Below, one piece after another: positions 33,896-47,035 of a DNA stretch of 64,000 nucleotides. Location: the NCBI GenBank assembly GCA_947170225.1, contig CAMVSQ010000003.1, positions 1 to 64,000 on the forward strand, written 5' to 3'. The notes below the pieces were generated by a model. That model was given only the letters and a program-made list of their open reading frames with translations, had not been told where the DNA came from and searched no databases. The stretch's first letter is position 1; every line of letters begins with the position of its first letter. Source of the DNA: an uncultured bacterium. GTDB lineage: Bacteria > Patescibacteriota > Gracilibacteria > Absconditabacterales > Absconditicoccaceae. Made by a program: the position numbers and the translations under genes.

Positions 33896-36800
33896 ATTAT
33901 TTACTTTGCTTACAGGTGGCATTTTTCAGATAATTCATTCAAAATCTGGCCAAATTATGCTTATTTTGAAGTTTGTCAGATTGTTCATCACATATTTTAT
34001 CTGCTTGTCCAACCAAGATTTTACTACTTTTTCTATCAATCATTTTGCATTTGATCATTCAATTTTATTTTGAAAATTAGCACCCCCCTCCAATAATATT
34101 GCATCAATATCAAAAGAATTATCTTCTGTATAATAAGAACTAGTTTCGGGCTTCCTTTCTATGTTTATAAATCATCAAGCGAAACTACCATCAGGTACCG
34201 CTTTATAAAAATTTTGACTATTATTACTTGATGCACCAAGTACAAAAGGGCTACTAGATTCATTATTTCCTACATAGCAAGGGATATTTTGTTTACTACA
34301 TCATTTCAGCAATGTGTATTCATGAGGGATTTCAGTAGTTGCATTGAATCATAAGTTATTACTAGATCCTTCACCTCCACATGGTAAATGTACAGCAAAT
34401 ACTACACAGTTTCATACTATACTACCTACTGGATCTGGTATATTTGCTCATACATTGTATGGTCCAAAGCACAAAGCAATTCCCAAATCCAAAGTCAAAG
34501 TAGGCATCAAATACAGTCTAAATAGCGAATTCCAAGTTCATCCATAATTTCCCAAAAAGAATCCATCAGACGGTCATTTAAATGGGTATCCAAATATTCA
34601 AGGAGCAGGTATGTATCAAGCGATGGTAGGTCACCAGTTTCCAGGTATTGTTAGTACAGGCATTCATTTCCCCAAAGTCCTACTCAGAGGAGCTATTTCA
34701 TAGCATCCAAACAAATGATATTTTCATACTCACAAAAATGCTTGATTAAACGGTACAGGCAATCCACATCCACCTTGTCATCCCAATCCCAGAGTAGATA
34801 AATCAACTCAATTACACATTCATCATATCACTTTATCTATTTCTTGTACAGCATCACTTGTCAGACCATTTATTATTTCACTTCATATATTTACAGTATT
34901 AGAAACATTTAGTCACTGTGCTGATAGCATACCCCTTCGATCCATAGTTTCCACGAGACCAGCGAATCATCAGATTTGATCCCACAGTGCTTGAGCATCT
35001 TCACTGGCGGCACTACTTCACACACTACCAAAAACTTCGTCTTCAGCATTTGCTCCATTTTCTATACTCTGTAAATTGTAGTTATTTACAATTTTTGCCA
35101 AATCCATATATTTTTGACTATATTCTCTAGGTTCACTATTACTTGTTCAGTCGTTGAAAAATACAAACATAGAATCATTACATCCGTCTTGTGGCTGTAC
35201 GGTAATGTCTGGATATTCATCATAATCTAAATATCCAGCTAAACTATCTCCAGACATTATATATCATGCAAAATTGCTTCATGTCAATTTATTTATCTCA
35301 ATATCCATCACAGGACTATCATTGTATATCAGTCAGTAGCTAAATTTTATTCTATCTCATCTCCTCATATTTATATTGTCTATCATATATCTAGCATTGT
35401 CCAGATCCCGGTAGATATTTTCTGTCATGGATTCAATCTGTCATGAAGTGATATAACCCCTCTGTATATAAGAACTATCAAACCAAAAATTTTCAAAAGT
35501 CTTGTCATCATACTCAGACAGTGGGATAATCCAAGGACCAGAAATATTGTCAATAAATGTTCATCTAAAGCTTTCATTTGCCTGAATATACACAGTCACC
35601 CTTACCAAATCTCCATTTACCAAAGATCATGTATTATCTATTATTCCAGAGTCAATTGTATTATTATTTAAATCTTCGTAAGTTTTATAAACTTTTACAG
35701 GATCTTGTCCTGTCAGACACCCTATTTCTACATAGTCAACATCATTTGCACTTTCAATATCGGTTTCATACGCAGGTATTACTCCAAATCATGATTTTTT
35801 TAGCCTTTCATCTTGTTTATACAAATTTGTAGCCGCAGAAATATCAAAACCTCAAATTCAATCAAAAATTTGATTTATATTACCCAAGTTTATGTTTTCA
35901 AAATTGCTTGGATCCATCCCCACATCTTGTGCAGTAATTTCATCTCACTCATCTTGTCCAAGTCATCTCCAGCGGATCAGACTCTGATCCAAAATACGAC
36001 TATTGCTATCCACTTTGATTCCAAATTGATGTACTGTTTTTGAATTTTCTTCAATTCTTTCATACCAATTTTCATCACACATATATTTGTTTGTAGAAAG
36101 ATAATTTACATTACCATCACTTTCTCATCAGTAGAAAATTTTTATAAATCACAAACTATCGTTTGTCACTATATCCACAGCTCCATCCAGATCCATATCT
36201 TCCAAAAATATCTGATGAAGCCCAGAAATTTTTTCTGGATTGCTAGATATCTCTCATTTATTTACATTTATGTTTACACATACAGGATAACCATCTACAT
36301 CAAAAATTCACAAATTATTTTTGTAAACTCTCAATCATCCAGCTTCTGTCCATACTATCAGATCTTGATAACCATTTCCATCTACATCTCATACAGATAT
36401 ATCACTTATTCTATCAGCCAAAATTTTCAAAGCTCACAAATTTTGGAAAGGATTTGTTCATCCATAATTTTTCAAAATTTTTATAGTTCAATCCTTAAAT
36501 ACTACTATAATATCTTCCAATCAATCATTATTAAAATCAATATTTTTTACTTTCAGTATTTCTTTACCAGGTTCAGCATAAATTACTTCTCCAAGTCATA
36601 AATCAAATTCTGTATCTTTTTTCAGTGTACCATCTATATTGTAAATTCTGGCAGATTCATTGTCATTTATCCTTTTTAGTAGAGGATCTCAAATATTTAT
36701 CAGCAATTCAGAACCAAAAGGCAACGTAGCTTCTCATACGCTCATCCCTCATCCAAAATTTGTGATATTTTTAAATTTATCAGTAAATCATATTCACAAA

Positions 36801-39800
36801 GTAGAGTTGTGGCTATCTTGTATAGATTTGTATCCAAAAGAGTTGCTTGGCAATTGAGATTCTATTTCATAAAATCCTATTCAAAGTTCATTACTAGATC
36901 CATTTATCCAAATTTGAGAAATTCAATATTCATCACTAAAAGAATTTAGATCCACTGTAAATCAATCTCTGTCATCTGCAGCGATTATCACTTTTCAGAC
37001 AAAAGTCCCAGCAAAATACATATTCCATACTTGATATCTAGCAATGTTATCTTCTCCAAGTGATATAGTCAAATTTTGATCAAATGTAAAATCTCTAGTA
37101 TCAAAAACCTTGGAGTTATTTATATATATTGCTCAATTTCTCACATCATTTTCTTGGATTATACTATCAATTTGTTCAGGTACATAAAACAAAATATTTT
37201 TGTTCTTGTTTGGTCCAGCCATCCTTGCTGATATATATTGTTCCAAGACATTTTCACTTACATTCACTTTTTCTATTCTAAAAGAATCTGCAGATACCAC
37301 GATATTTCATACAGAATTTATATCAAATACAAATCATCCACTCAGCATCAGATTTATATCTTTGTTTGCCAAATTTTGTATCTGCAATCAATTGTCTACC
37401 ACTATAGGAAAGTTTTTTATATTTTCCAAATTTAATAGCTGTGTGGTCACAGTGATCAGTTTGTCAGAATTTTTTATCAAATTTTCAGAATATTTATCAT
37501 TTTCAGACATGTATCACCACTGATTTCATCGGTCATTTCCAAACAAATTTAGATACATCACATTCAAATTTTTTTCTGGCAACATATTTTCTTGTACAGT
37601 TATGGATAGTGTTGCAGGCTTTTGCTGATCCAAAGATACTTGATTTGCATTTATATGAGCATAAATATGTCACAGTCATCATTTATCATTTGCTACAATA
37701 TCAAAATCCAAATTACCTCCATCTACTTGTATGTTTCCGGCAGACGATAGAGACAATTTATTATTTGCAGATCTCAATATTACAGAAACTGGACTATTTA
37801 CCATATTACCCCAATTATCAAAAATTTTCAAATTTCCAGCCATTGATGCATTTGTGTTCAAAGTATCATGTTCTGCAGTTAGTCATACCACTTTTGGTGT
37901 AGCATGGCTTATATTTATAGGTATCTGTATATCTTCAGTTCATGGCATAGAAATATAAATAATATCATCTCCAGCTACAAAATTTGGCAATAAGTACACA
38001 GTACACCTTCATCCAGATAGCTCAAAATAATTTGTCTTGCTAAAACGATTTTGTATCACATCCAAAATTTGTCAGTTTAAATTTTTTGTCACAGTTCTTG
38101 ATGATATTGTTCATGGAGTTAGACGATGATTTTTTGTTTTTACAGATACAGTTCATTCCATATTTATAGTATTCCCATTTCTGTCTACCAATCTCAATTC
38201 CAATTTTGGCAATGTTCCAGTATTTGCTTGAACTAAATCATAATTATCTACTATTGTATAAATATTTTCATCAGGCAATTTGATGTCCAGCTGTGTATTT
38301 ACATCATTTCATTCGCTTATTTGATTGTTGCCAGAATAAACATCAATTCTTCATTTTTTTACATTTACCATGGCTCTGGCTTTTACACCATTCACTCAGG
38401 CAATTTCTCCAGATACTTGTACCATTATAGTTTGTCCATCTAGGTTTCCACCAGTAGCATCCAGCTCAAAATTAGATTTTACAAAATTGGAAAATTTAAT
38501 GCTTCCAGAACTGACGCCATTCAAAACTACTTTACCACTAGAGCTAGATGTCTCAAATCTCTGTGAAATTAGCTCTCATATATTATTTCCATATTTATCA
38601 GTTCACACAACCTTAAAAGGTATGCTAGCTCATTCCAGTACTGTATTTTTTTCCATTTGGATTGAAATATTTGCTACTTCTCCAGGCACTACATTTAGTC
38701 TCACACTATTTCTCACACAATTTTGGACATTTTGAGTATTGGGCAAACACATATAAAAGATAAGTATATTCATTCACTCTATAGGATTGTCTATTTCAAT
38801 AGTAATATCTTTTTGATTGTATGGATCAAATATTACTTTTCATGTATTATAAGCACCACTTCATACACTGATATTGTTTGAAATTATATTATCTCCATCC
38901 AAAAGTCTGATTTTGCTTTCTCATACATTTACTACATGAAATTCTACATTTCATAGCTGTGTAGAAGATGAAATTTCAATTTCTCCAGTAGGATTATCGG
39001 CAGATATACTAGTTTTTTTTGCTTTAATAGTAGTATATAACAGTATTTTTTGCAATTTTGCAGCATCTCATGGATTTGTCAAATCCATATTTTCTATTAC
39101 TTCGTTGTTTATTTCGCTTGTATCTAGCAATTTCATCTGCTGTACATATCCAAGTCATATATCTTCATAGTCTCATACATTAAATATATTTCCCAAATTT
39201 TGCCAAAATCAGGTAGAATTATCCAAAGCAAACGGAAATGTCACCTTAAATTCAAATGGTTTTTGTCTGATTGCTTCCCATCGGCATTTCATAGCCTCCC
39301 ACCAAGGAGAAGAAAAGCTTCCATCAGAAAAATCAAATAACAATACTCATCACTGTTCTGGTATATTACATTCCAGTATTAGCTGTTGCCCAAGTAATGT
39401 ATTTTCTTCGTCAGTTCATACGGGAGTTTCATAGCTCTGAGACAGATTTAGCATAGTATTTACGATAGGAGGAGTAGTCTCATAAGAGATATAATCATTT
39501 CAGTCAGAATTGATAAAAGCTACTTCATATCCATTTTCACGATAATCAGGAGTCAAAAAATTTCATTTATTATTATCCTTGGTGAGATAATTTTTCAATA
39601 TGTATGAAATTTTTTCATTCATATCAAAATCAGTCCTTTGATTGTCAAAATCTTGTTGTATAGTTTCTCATATAGTTTTGTTTTGCCGTGCAATATTTTG
39701 ATAATATAGCATATCGGCTATGAATCATATAGGGTCCGCTTGAGCCAATTCTTCACCAGAAAAATAAACACTATTTCTTATCCTATATTCCAGCTGATCT

Positions 39801-42800
39801 ACCAAATAATTTTCGTCAAATAATCTATATGGACGAGTTCAATTGTTTACTGCTTGTGGCGATGCCAAAGGATCTAGTCTAGCCAATGTATTGTATGCAC
39901 TGCTATTTGCATTATAATAAGCTTCGCGTTTTTGCACTTGTTCACGCAGATATTTATTATATTGTGTTGCTACACCTTTTAGATAGTCTCTGATTGCTTC
40001 AGCGATTTCTCCAGTAGATTTGAGCGTCAAAACTCATTCACTACTATCTCCAGAAAAAATTTCAGCTTTGTATATGTCTGGATATATAAAAGTCACTTTG
40101 TCTCATCATATACCTTTAAATGTCATATATCTAGGAGAGTCAATTGGTCTGTCAGAAGTGGTCATATTCATTCATGCGACATTTAGCATTAGATCTTCAT
40201 TTCAAGTTCATGGTATAGTGCCTATTGTATTACTATAAACTTCCCTAAATATAGTAGCGTCATCTATTTGTGTAAATATTTGACTTATCAATAATTTTCT
40301 AAAAATATTGTTTATCACGCTGTACCCTCCAGATGGTTCTCACTCATCATTAAATTCTTCAACTTTTAAATTATTTATGCCATTTTTTTCATCGTTTAGA
40401 TATTCCGTATAAGTATTATAATTGTAAATCAAATCATCTAGTGTATCACACAAGTCTTTATACTTTGTTTCACATCATGATCATTGCAAAAAATTACTAA
40501 TATTTTCCTTTTTTTCAGCCAATTTATCCACGACATCCAAAGATACAAAAGAAATTCCTCAAATTCAAAATTGTGATCAAATTTCACCTATAGTCTGATA
40601 AACCACAAATGCTTCGGCAACAATAGTTTTTAGTAAATAATAGTTATTTAGCATTGAAGTTATTGTTCATGCCAAATTTTCTTTCCGTCTATTTAAAAAG
40701 ATTAAATCCCGTCAGTTTACTATAAATTTTGTCTTTTCATTTTCTACAAAGTCAATTATTCAATAAAATAATCATCATCACATTTCCACAAATCAACTCA
40801 ACTCTAGAACTAGATCTTGAACTTCTCCAATTTTACCAGATAGATTTTCAATATCATTTATATCAAAAACATCTTGCCAAGTAGTAGCTAATGCATTAAT
40901 TTGTCAAGTATTGTAATTCTCCAGTGAATTTTCATCAAAATCTATTAAAGTTTCAAATCATTCGTTTATCTCATCTATTTTATCTTTGATATACAATAAA
41001 TTGTTTTTTAGTGATCATGTATTATTTCATACTATCTCATCAATACTTCCAGATATGGTGTCAATAAAATGAGATAGCTCATCATAAAATTGTTTTACAT
41101 GAGAATGATTATCTTGAAAAATCTTGTATGAAATTCCATTTAGTTCAGTTTCGCTTACAGAATCATTTTTTACCCTAGAATCCAGAGTCTTATATGTATA
41201 GATTTCTCCCGCTCATCTACAAGAAGCATCACCTCAAGCATTTGTTTTACTTATCTTTATTATATCTCACTCTCTTGTAGCACTTGAGTTGTATTTTTCA
41301 AAATAATTTATATCACTAGCTCTTATTACATTTTTGTTGATCCATCAGTTTATACTATTGCCATTAAAAGTAGGTATTTTGTTTGTAAACTTTACTTCAT
41401 AATCCATAGAAGAATCATATCCAAATCAATAAGTAGCAGGAGCTTTTTTTTGGGGATTTCATGCATAAAATTTTGGCCATCTAGTATTGGGGGAGAATCT
41501 CCTCAATATTAAACTAGAATACTTACTTATAGATTCAAAACTATTTGATTCATATTCTGGGGTAGAAACATCTAAGGCAAGACTTCCTGCTATATCAAAA
41601 ATTGGACTAGTAGCTCCAGTATAGGTATATCCCGATTTCCAAGAAAAATTTGTTCAATTTATATCCAAATTTAGTGGAGAAGCTCCTCACCATATCCTTA
41701 TTGCATATTCTTGTGGGGTTTCACATCATCATTGATCTCAGCCATCACTTAAATCGCATCAACGACCATTTGTATTAGATATTGCCCGTCTTCTCTTGAT
41801 ACATATACCTAAAAATTTTTTCACACAAGTTACATCCCAATTTTCCATTTTTGCAGTTTTATTTCCACTATATATCTCAAATTCTTCCACAGAGTTATTG
41901 TAGTTGTATCATCTATTTGCATCTACTTGAGTAGCAAAAATTTCATAAGATCATCATATAGATTTTTTGTTTAAGTCCAATCCAGATACATCAGTAGACG
42001 GATTTTGTGAATTTTGTATATCCTGTATTGTTAATCAGTCAATTCATATATAGTTTCTAAAAGTTCATCTATATGTACTGGCGTCTTCCATAGACAATAG
42101 ATATTGGGCATTTTCTCCAAAAAGATAATTTTCATAAGCGTCATAAACCTCCCAAACACATTTTCAGAGCCATCTAGATTTTCATTTATAATTTAAATAT
42201 GTCAAAGGTATAACCTCATTCATCCAGTATTTTTCATCATCCACTTTATTGTCCACAATTTCTTCCAATGCATTATTTATCATAATCAAAAAAGGTTCTG
42301 CTCATCAATTCATCCTCAGTACCGTTTCATCAGCGATTTCAGTTTTTATATAGTGAGTATCTAGGGCGTTTGTATATATAGCATTTCCATCCGATCAAGT
42401 ACGACTTTCTGTCCATCTGTTTGCAGTTTCTATATTGTTTGCTATTGTTTTCAAAAACTTTTGTCAAAAAAGAGAGGAATATTTAGACAAATATCCGTTG
42501 TCTAGTAATGCCTTTATTTGCATTGTTGGTGTGTTTGTTTCTTGTGTTATCAGAGACAAATTTCCCAAATCAAATCAAGTAGATCACAAATCAGCATAAA
42601 TATCATTTAACTCGTTCATTATCCCCTCAATTTCACTGTTGCGTTGTCATTGTAATACTTTTATCATCAGATCATTGTATCTGTGATACCCCAAATCTTC
42701 CGAAAAAATAAAATTATTGAGATAAAAATTTAATCAGTTTTCATTAAAATATTTTTTGTTTCACACAAAATCATCATACCAGATAGCTTTTCATATATAG

Positions 42801-43426
42801 CTACTAGGATTACGCCAATATTGTTTCAGCTTGTTAAAATAATCACCATAATCATCCATATTTTCTCCAAAATTTATCATTCAATGCCAAATTTCTGCTT
42901 GTCAATTTGGATTGTTGTTGTAAACAAAATATTTCGTCTCATCATCCCAGATAAATTTTTGTTCTTCAAAATCCACATACGGATATATTGTAGGGTATAT
43001 ATATCAATTTTGATTTACTACGGGTAGTGGGATATCTCAAATTAAAATTACTCAAATAAGCCTAGATGGTTCTCAACTAATTCAATCAAAATATATGTTT
43101 TCCAAAAGTTGTGAAATATTTTTTGCAGAAAAATTTTCTACATTAATTGGGAAAACTAGGGCTTTGCTATTGGATATGGCTGTGTATTTATTATTTCCAT
43201 CTCATTGTATATATTTTGTAGCGTACCGCTGCACATCATCTTTTATATTATCATAAATTTTGTCATTTACTATGATAGCAACTATATTTGTGTAGTCTAT
43301 CTGATCTTCACTATTTCAAGCAGCATAAACCGTATTACTTGCAAAAAATGCAGATTGAAAAAAATTAGTCAATAAATAAACCCCCAATACAATTGCTATA
43401 AATATTTTTTTTGTTTTGTTTCTCAT
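33896..43426 (-). CDS. Giant exported surface protein, N-terminal reading frame (3176 residues)
   Basis: A signal peptide (MRNKTKKIFIAIVLGVYLLT, then about 17 residues ending VYAAG) opens a single uninterrupted frame to TAA at 33896-33898. I read it codon by codon and found no other TAA/TAG. Visible parts: an N-terminal region rich in Trp/Tyr/Asn; helical stretches near 40.4-41.2 kb; Ig-like (Big/invasin-type) beta domains about 37.1-39.0 kb, for example FKVVGTDKYGNNIGELI; FG-GAP/VCBS-type calcium motifs DVDGNGYQDLIVW and DMDLDGAVDIVTND near 36.2-36.4 kb. Such composition fits a secreted adhesin. Joined with the next frame the product would approach 4,910 residues. It heads an operon with two small exported proteins. 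Confidence 0.8.
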
Positions 43427-43461
43427 ATTGTGATTTTATTATAAAAATACTACATAATACA

Positions 43462-43488
43462 ATTATACTTAATTAACTTTTTTAACAA
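43462..43488 (-). promoter_or_regulatory. Possible promoter of the giant-protein operon
   Basis: On the minus strand, TTGTTA (43488-43483) and TATAAT (43467-43462) are 15 nt apart, about 35 bp before the ATG. The spacer is one base shorter than that of most other promoters here, so the call is tentative. The rest of the 240-bp divergent gap is plain AT-rich sequence. Confidence 0.45.
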
Positions 43489-43668
43489 AAAATAAACTAC
43501 ATAAATACAAAAAAGGACTTGTATAAAATCAAAATGATAAAAAAAATACTTTACATTGTAAAAAATATCTCATAAATAAAAAAATAAAATAAATTATTAT
43601 CTAAAACTTGAATAAAATTTATAGATTATTATATCATAAAAATAGATTTAAATAGTAATATAAAAACC

Positions 43669-45015
43669 ATGAAAAGATTCATATTACTCCTTTCGCTGCT
43701 AATTTGTAGCATTTTGGCCATTGGCTGTTTCAATAAAGTTGAAGTCACTCCAGACAATATCCCAGATGAAATTACGACAGAAAGAAAATACTTTTCCGCT
43801 ATCTGAACTGAACCATATCGAGATTTACAAATTTCTGACTGAATCGCGAAATTTTCATCGCCTATGTATGATACAAATGTAGAAGTACCTGTAAACATCC
43901 GGAAAGAATGAGAAAACTACTATTTCTCATGAGAAGAATTGGAAGGGGAGTTTATCAAAAAAGACTGTATAGACTGATGAAAATGAGATTTACATTATTA
44001 CACAGTTTGAGTCGCTAAATTTAGAGAATATTACTACGAATGATGTGGCGATGATGAAAAATGAATCAAAATATCAGATGAAGATCATGAAAAAGGTTTT
44101 TCAAATTTTATAGCACAATATTCTGGAAATGTCCAAAATTGCGAAAAAGATATTATAAATAAATTAACGATGATAAGTGAAAATGCTTCAGGTGTTTCAT
44201 ATAGTTGGTATAACTACCTAAATCTCGGGAAATCATACAAGGTTGAATGATATATATCATATTCAATAAACGATACTTACCATACTAAAGATATTACTTG
44301 TGCTTTTCAATCTACAGATTTTTCAGATTGGTGAGAAAATTGAAACTGAAAAGTAGAATATCGGTGATACTGAAATATTTTGTGATTAGCTCGAAATGAT
44401 AAAGAACAAGCATGTATAGATTCATTAGATCAATATGGACCAGAACAAATGAATTGACATCCAGATACAATTATCTCAATCTGATGTTGAGCAGAAAACT
44501 ACTGAGAATATTATATAACATGATATATTTATACCACTACTTACCATGATTTATGAATCAGAATTTCTACGCCAGATGGATACGATACATTCCTTAATAA
44601 GTCCGACATACCAATTTTCACTAGAAGCTGAAATAGAATTTCTTACTTCAATAATTACAATTGAAAAGAACTAGAATATTTACAAGTTTTTGAAAAATCT
44701 GAAAGTGAATCTTTGAAAGATATTATATCAGATAAACATTTAAATGAATGATGTGTGATCAACGAGAACAATTATTTTCAACAAAAAACAATATTATGAC
44801 CATATCCATGAATTTTAATCTATGACATTTTTGATGAGTCTGGAAGTTTGCCATGAAAATGTATTCCAGATGATGAAGATATCTCATGAAAAAATATTTT
44901 CAATCCCGTTATGTATTTTGAGTCTCCAGACAAAACGAAATACTATAAATTAGTGATCACAGATTGATGTGCTCCTTGACCATGTTCTATGTTTGGAGAA
45001 GTAGAGCTTTTATAA
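43669..45015 (+). CDS. Predicted lipoprotein, unknown function
   Basis: 448 residues. The N-terminal signal MKRFILLLSLLICSILAIGC ends in a lipobox, so the mature protein should be anchored outside the membrane. The body is Tyr-, Gly- and Asp-rich with many TGA glycines and about a dozen cysteines (GCGDDEKG, GCGAENYGEYY, DGCAPGPCSM), suggesting a disulfide-bonded beta-rich fold. No family recognised. It is divergent from the giant surface protein. The TAA stop is followed in the same frame by another 120 open codons (next entry). Confidence 0.7.
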
Positions 45016-45075
45016 GGTAAAATAGTTTATTACAATACAATAGTACTTGACAAGACAAAATCAGACATTATATGA

Positions 45076-45381
45076 ATGGAAACACATCTAGTGCACAATT
45101 GACAAGATATATGAGAAATAAATTGATACGATGAGATGATTTGACTTTGAAAAATATGAAAATATACAGTTTATCTTTATAAAAGTAAATGAAAAGTTTG
45201 GTATAATATAAACTGATATGATTTTCAGACACCATTTACAGACATTTCTCATGATCAGTGTTGTGAATGATATTGATTTAATATATCTTTTGTAGATGAA
45301 TGAATCCTGTTCTATGGAAAACAGAAATGAAAATACTCACTAATTTTGTGAAGTTTGACAGGTATAAATTTAGCACAATAA
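45076..45381 (+). CDS. Small hypothetical protein, possibly the detached C-terminus of the preceding lipoprotein
   Basis: 101 residues from ATG 45076 to TAA, in the same frame as the lipoprotein that ends at 45015. The frame is open from immediately after that stop. No signal peptide. Contents: beta-like, aromatic and Gly-rich sequence (YTVYLYKSKGKVWYNINGYD, then a CCEGYG). The style matches the lipoprotein, so a single nonsense change may have split a longer gene. It ends 10 bp before dtd. Confidence 0.45.
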
Positions 45382-45391
45382 TCCAAAAACC

Positions 45392-45841
45392 ATGAGACTC
45401 CTAATCCAACAAGTAAAATCAGCGACACTAGACATCCAATCAGACAATATTCATAGAAAAATTGGCAGATGAATTGTCATCTATCTTTGAATTCATGACG
45501 AAGATTTGGAAAATTATCCACACAAAATTTCTAGAATCATGAAAAAAATACCGATTCTCAAATGTTTGACTTGACCAGACTGAAACATAAATACTTCGCT
45601 CCAAGATATTGATTGAGAAGTTTTGCTTATTTCAAATTTTACTTTGTACGGTAGGAGTATAAAATGAACAAAATTAGACTTCGTACATTCAGCTCCATAC
45701 CAAAAAGCCAAAGAAATTTACAACTATTTTATCCAAGAAGCAAAAACTCATGGTCGAAAAATCCAGACAGGGGAGTTTGGTGCGGATATGACGATTTCTA
45801 GTATAAACGACGGACCGCTAAACTATGTATTAGATTATTAA
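45392..45841 (+). CDS. dtd: D-aminoacyl-tRNA deacylase
   Basis: 149 residues, the normal DTD length. DTD removes D-amino acids, and in many organisms glycine, from mischarged tRNAs. Family landmarks: N-terminal MRLLIQQVKSATL, GRGIVIYLGIHDEDLE, LISNFTLYG in place of the usual S-Q-F-T-L-Y, AKEIYNYFIQEAKTHGRKIQ, TGEFGADM, and a final INDGPLNYVLD where the family has N-G-P-V-T. The key Gly-Pro pair is kept; the Gln-to-Asn and Val-Thr-to-Leu-Asn changes are notable. It is 10 bp downstream of a small ORF and probably co-transcribed with it. Confidence 0.92.
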
Positions 45842-45869
45842 AAATTTGGCAATTTTTTTGTTTAATTTT

Positions 45870-45897
45870 TTGCATAAAAAAATTTTTTATGTATAAT
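45870..45897 (+). promoter_or_regulatory. Promoter upstream of the 45926 gene
   Basis: TTGCAT (45870-45875) and TATAAT (45892-45897) with a 16-nt spacer, about 29 bp before the ATG. Confidence 0.7.
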
Positions 45898-45925
45898 TAT
45901 ACTGTTTTATATAAAAAAATTTATA

Positions 45926-46183
45926 ATGTGAAAAAAATTAAAAATGTTTGTGACAAGGATAAAAAAATTTAGGAAAAACTATAATTCAAATCGAAATTTA
46001 TTGTTGATTTTTGTATCCATAGTCATGGTTTGGAGATGAATTGGTAATTTATTAGATATGTATTTTTTCCCAAATTATCCTGTTGTGAGCAATTTGATTT
46101 GTATAATTTTATGAACTTTTATATTGATGTTGGATGATGGAAAACTTTGAGAATTAGAGTGAGATTTGCCAAAAAAAAGTTAA
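45926..46183 (+). CDS. Small two-helix membrane protein
   Basis: 85 residues. A basic N-terminus (KMFVTRIKKFRKNYNSNRN) is followed by two membrane helices: LLLIFVSIVMVWRGIGNLLD and NLICIILGTFILMLDDG, joined by MYFFPNYPVVS. An acidic end (LGELEGDLP) follows. Three glycines in the helices and loop are TGA. I have no family name; similar short WRGxGNLLD-type proteins are plausible in CPR genomes but I cannot verify that. It has its own promoter and precedes the L10 leader. Confidence 0.65.
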
Positions 46184-46261
46184 TATTAAATAAAGAAAAA
46201 TCAAAAAAGCCAAACAAAAATAAAAAATCCCTTGATTTTTATGTCCAAATTTATAAACTGA

Positions 46262-46373
46262 AGTCAACTTACCAGAGACAGTAGGCAGTCGATTTTACAA
46301 AGACATAAGTTCCCACCTAGGTTGTACAAAAATATATTTTTTGCTATGACCAATCTCTGAGTGGTCTTTTTTT
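46262..46373 (+). ncRNA. Ribosomal protein L10 leader with attenuator
   Basis: A structured 5' leader ahead of rplJ that has the hallmarks of the L10 leader: ACCAGAGACAGTAGG near 46271, a second arm CACCTAGGTTGT near 46314, and a terminator hairpin GACCA/TGGTC followed by seven T (46348-46373). CCAGAGA near 46273 can pair with TCTCTG in the terminator loop, giving mutually exclusive structures. Known role of this element: L10(L12)4 binds its own leader and represses rplJL. Terminator attenuation is inferred from the sequence. Confidence 0.75.
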
Positions 46374-46395
46374 AAATAGAAATTGAACATTTAAA

Positions 46396-46962
46396 ATGGC
46401 TATCACTAAAGAAAAGAAACAAGATTTGATTAAACAGTATGTTCAAGATTTGCAAGATGCAAAAAATTTGATCTTGATAAAAGAGTCAGCTTTGCCTGTT
46501 TCTACATCTACTGATGTGAGAAAAGAAATTAGATGACAAGAATGAAAATTCAATGTAGTTAGAAAAAAACTATTTTTAAGAGCTTTAAAAGAGGCTGGAT
46601 ATTCAGAAATAAATTTAGACCAAATGCCATGAGCGGCTGTTGCTGTTTATGCAAATTGAGATGAGTTTGGTCCTATGAAGACTATCAACAAATATATAAA
46701 AGAATTCAAAAAAAACAAAGAATCAAATGCTGAATTTGAGTTCTTGGGTTGATGGTTTGATAAGGAATGGAAAGACTGATCTTATGTATTGGAGTTGGCA
46801 AATACTCCTACAAAAGAAGAGTCTTTGTCAAAGTTGGTATGGTTGTTAAATTATCCAGTACAGCATTTTGTGGCTGCATTAGATCAAATTGCAAAAAAAT
46901 GATGATCAACTACAGCTACTGCAGAAAAAGTTGAAGAGGCTCCTGCTACAGATGCTGCTTAA
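46396..46962 (+). CDS. rplJ: 50S ribosomal protein L10
   Basis: 188 residues. L10 forms the base of the ribosomal stalk and anchors L7/L12 dimers. Landmarks: MAITKEKKQDLIKQYVQDLQ, VSTSTDVRKEIRGQEGKFNVVRKK (residues about 35-60, typical LRxxxxEYxVxKN region), and a C-terminal L12-binding helix followed by an Ala/Glu-rich tail. TGA codes Gly in RGQEG. It is preceded by the L10 leader and followed by rplL after 73 bp, as in the classical stalk operon. rplK and rplA do not precede it here. Confidence 0.93.
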
Positions 46963-47035
46963 ATTTAGTTCATGAAGTTGTCAGTAAATACTGGCTGCTC
47001 TGATTATATCATTTATTTATTAATTATATGTGAGA

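Noticed and set aside
28788-42800. Many 60-155 codon plus-strand frames across the giant gene
   Set aside because: They are antisense shadows of a continuous minus-strand coding frame.
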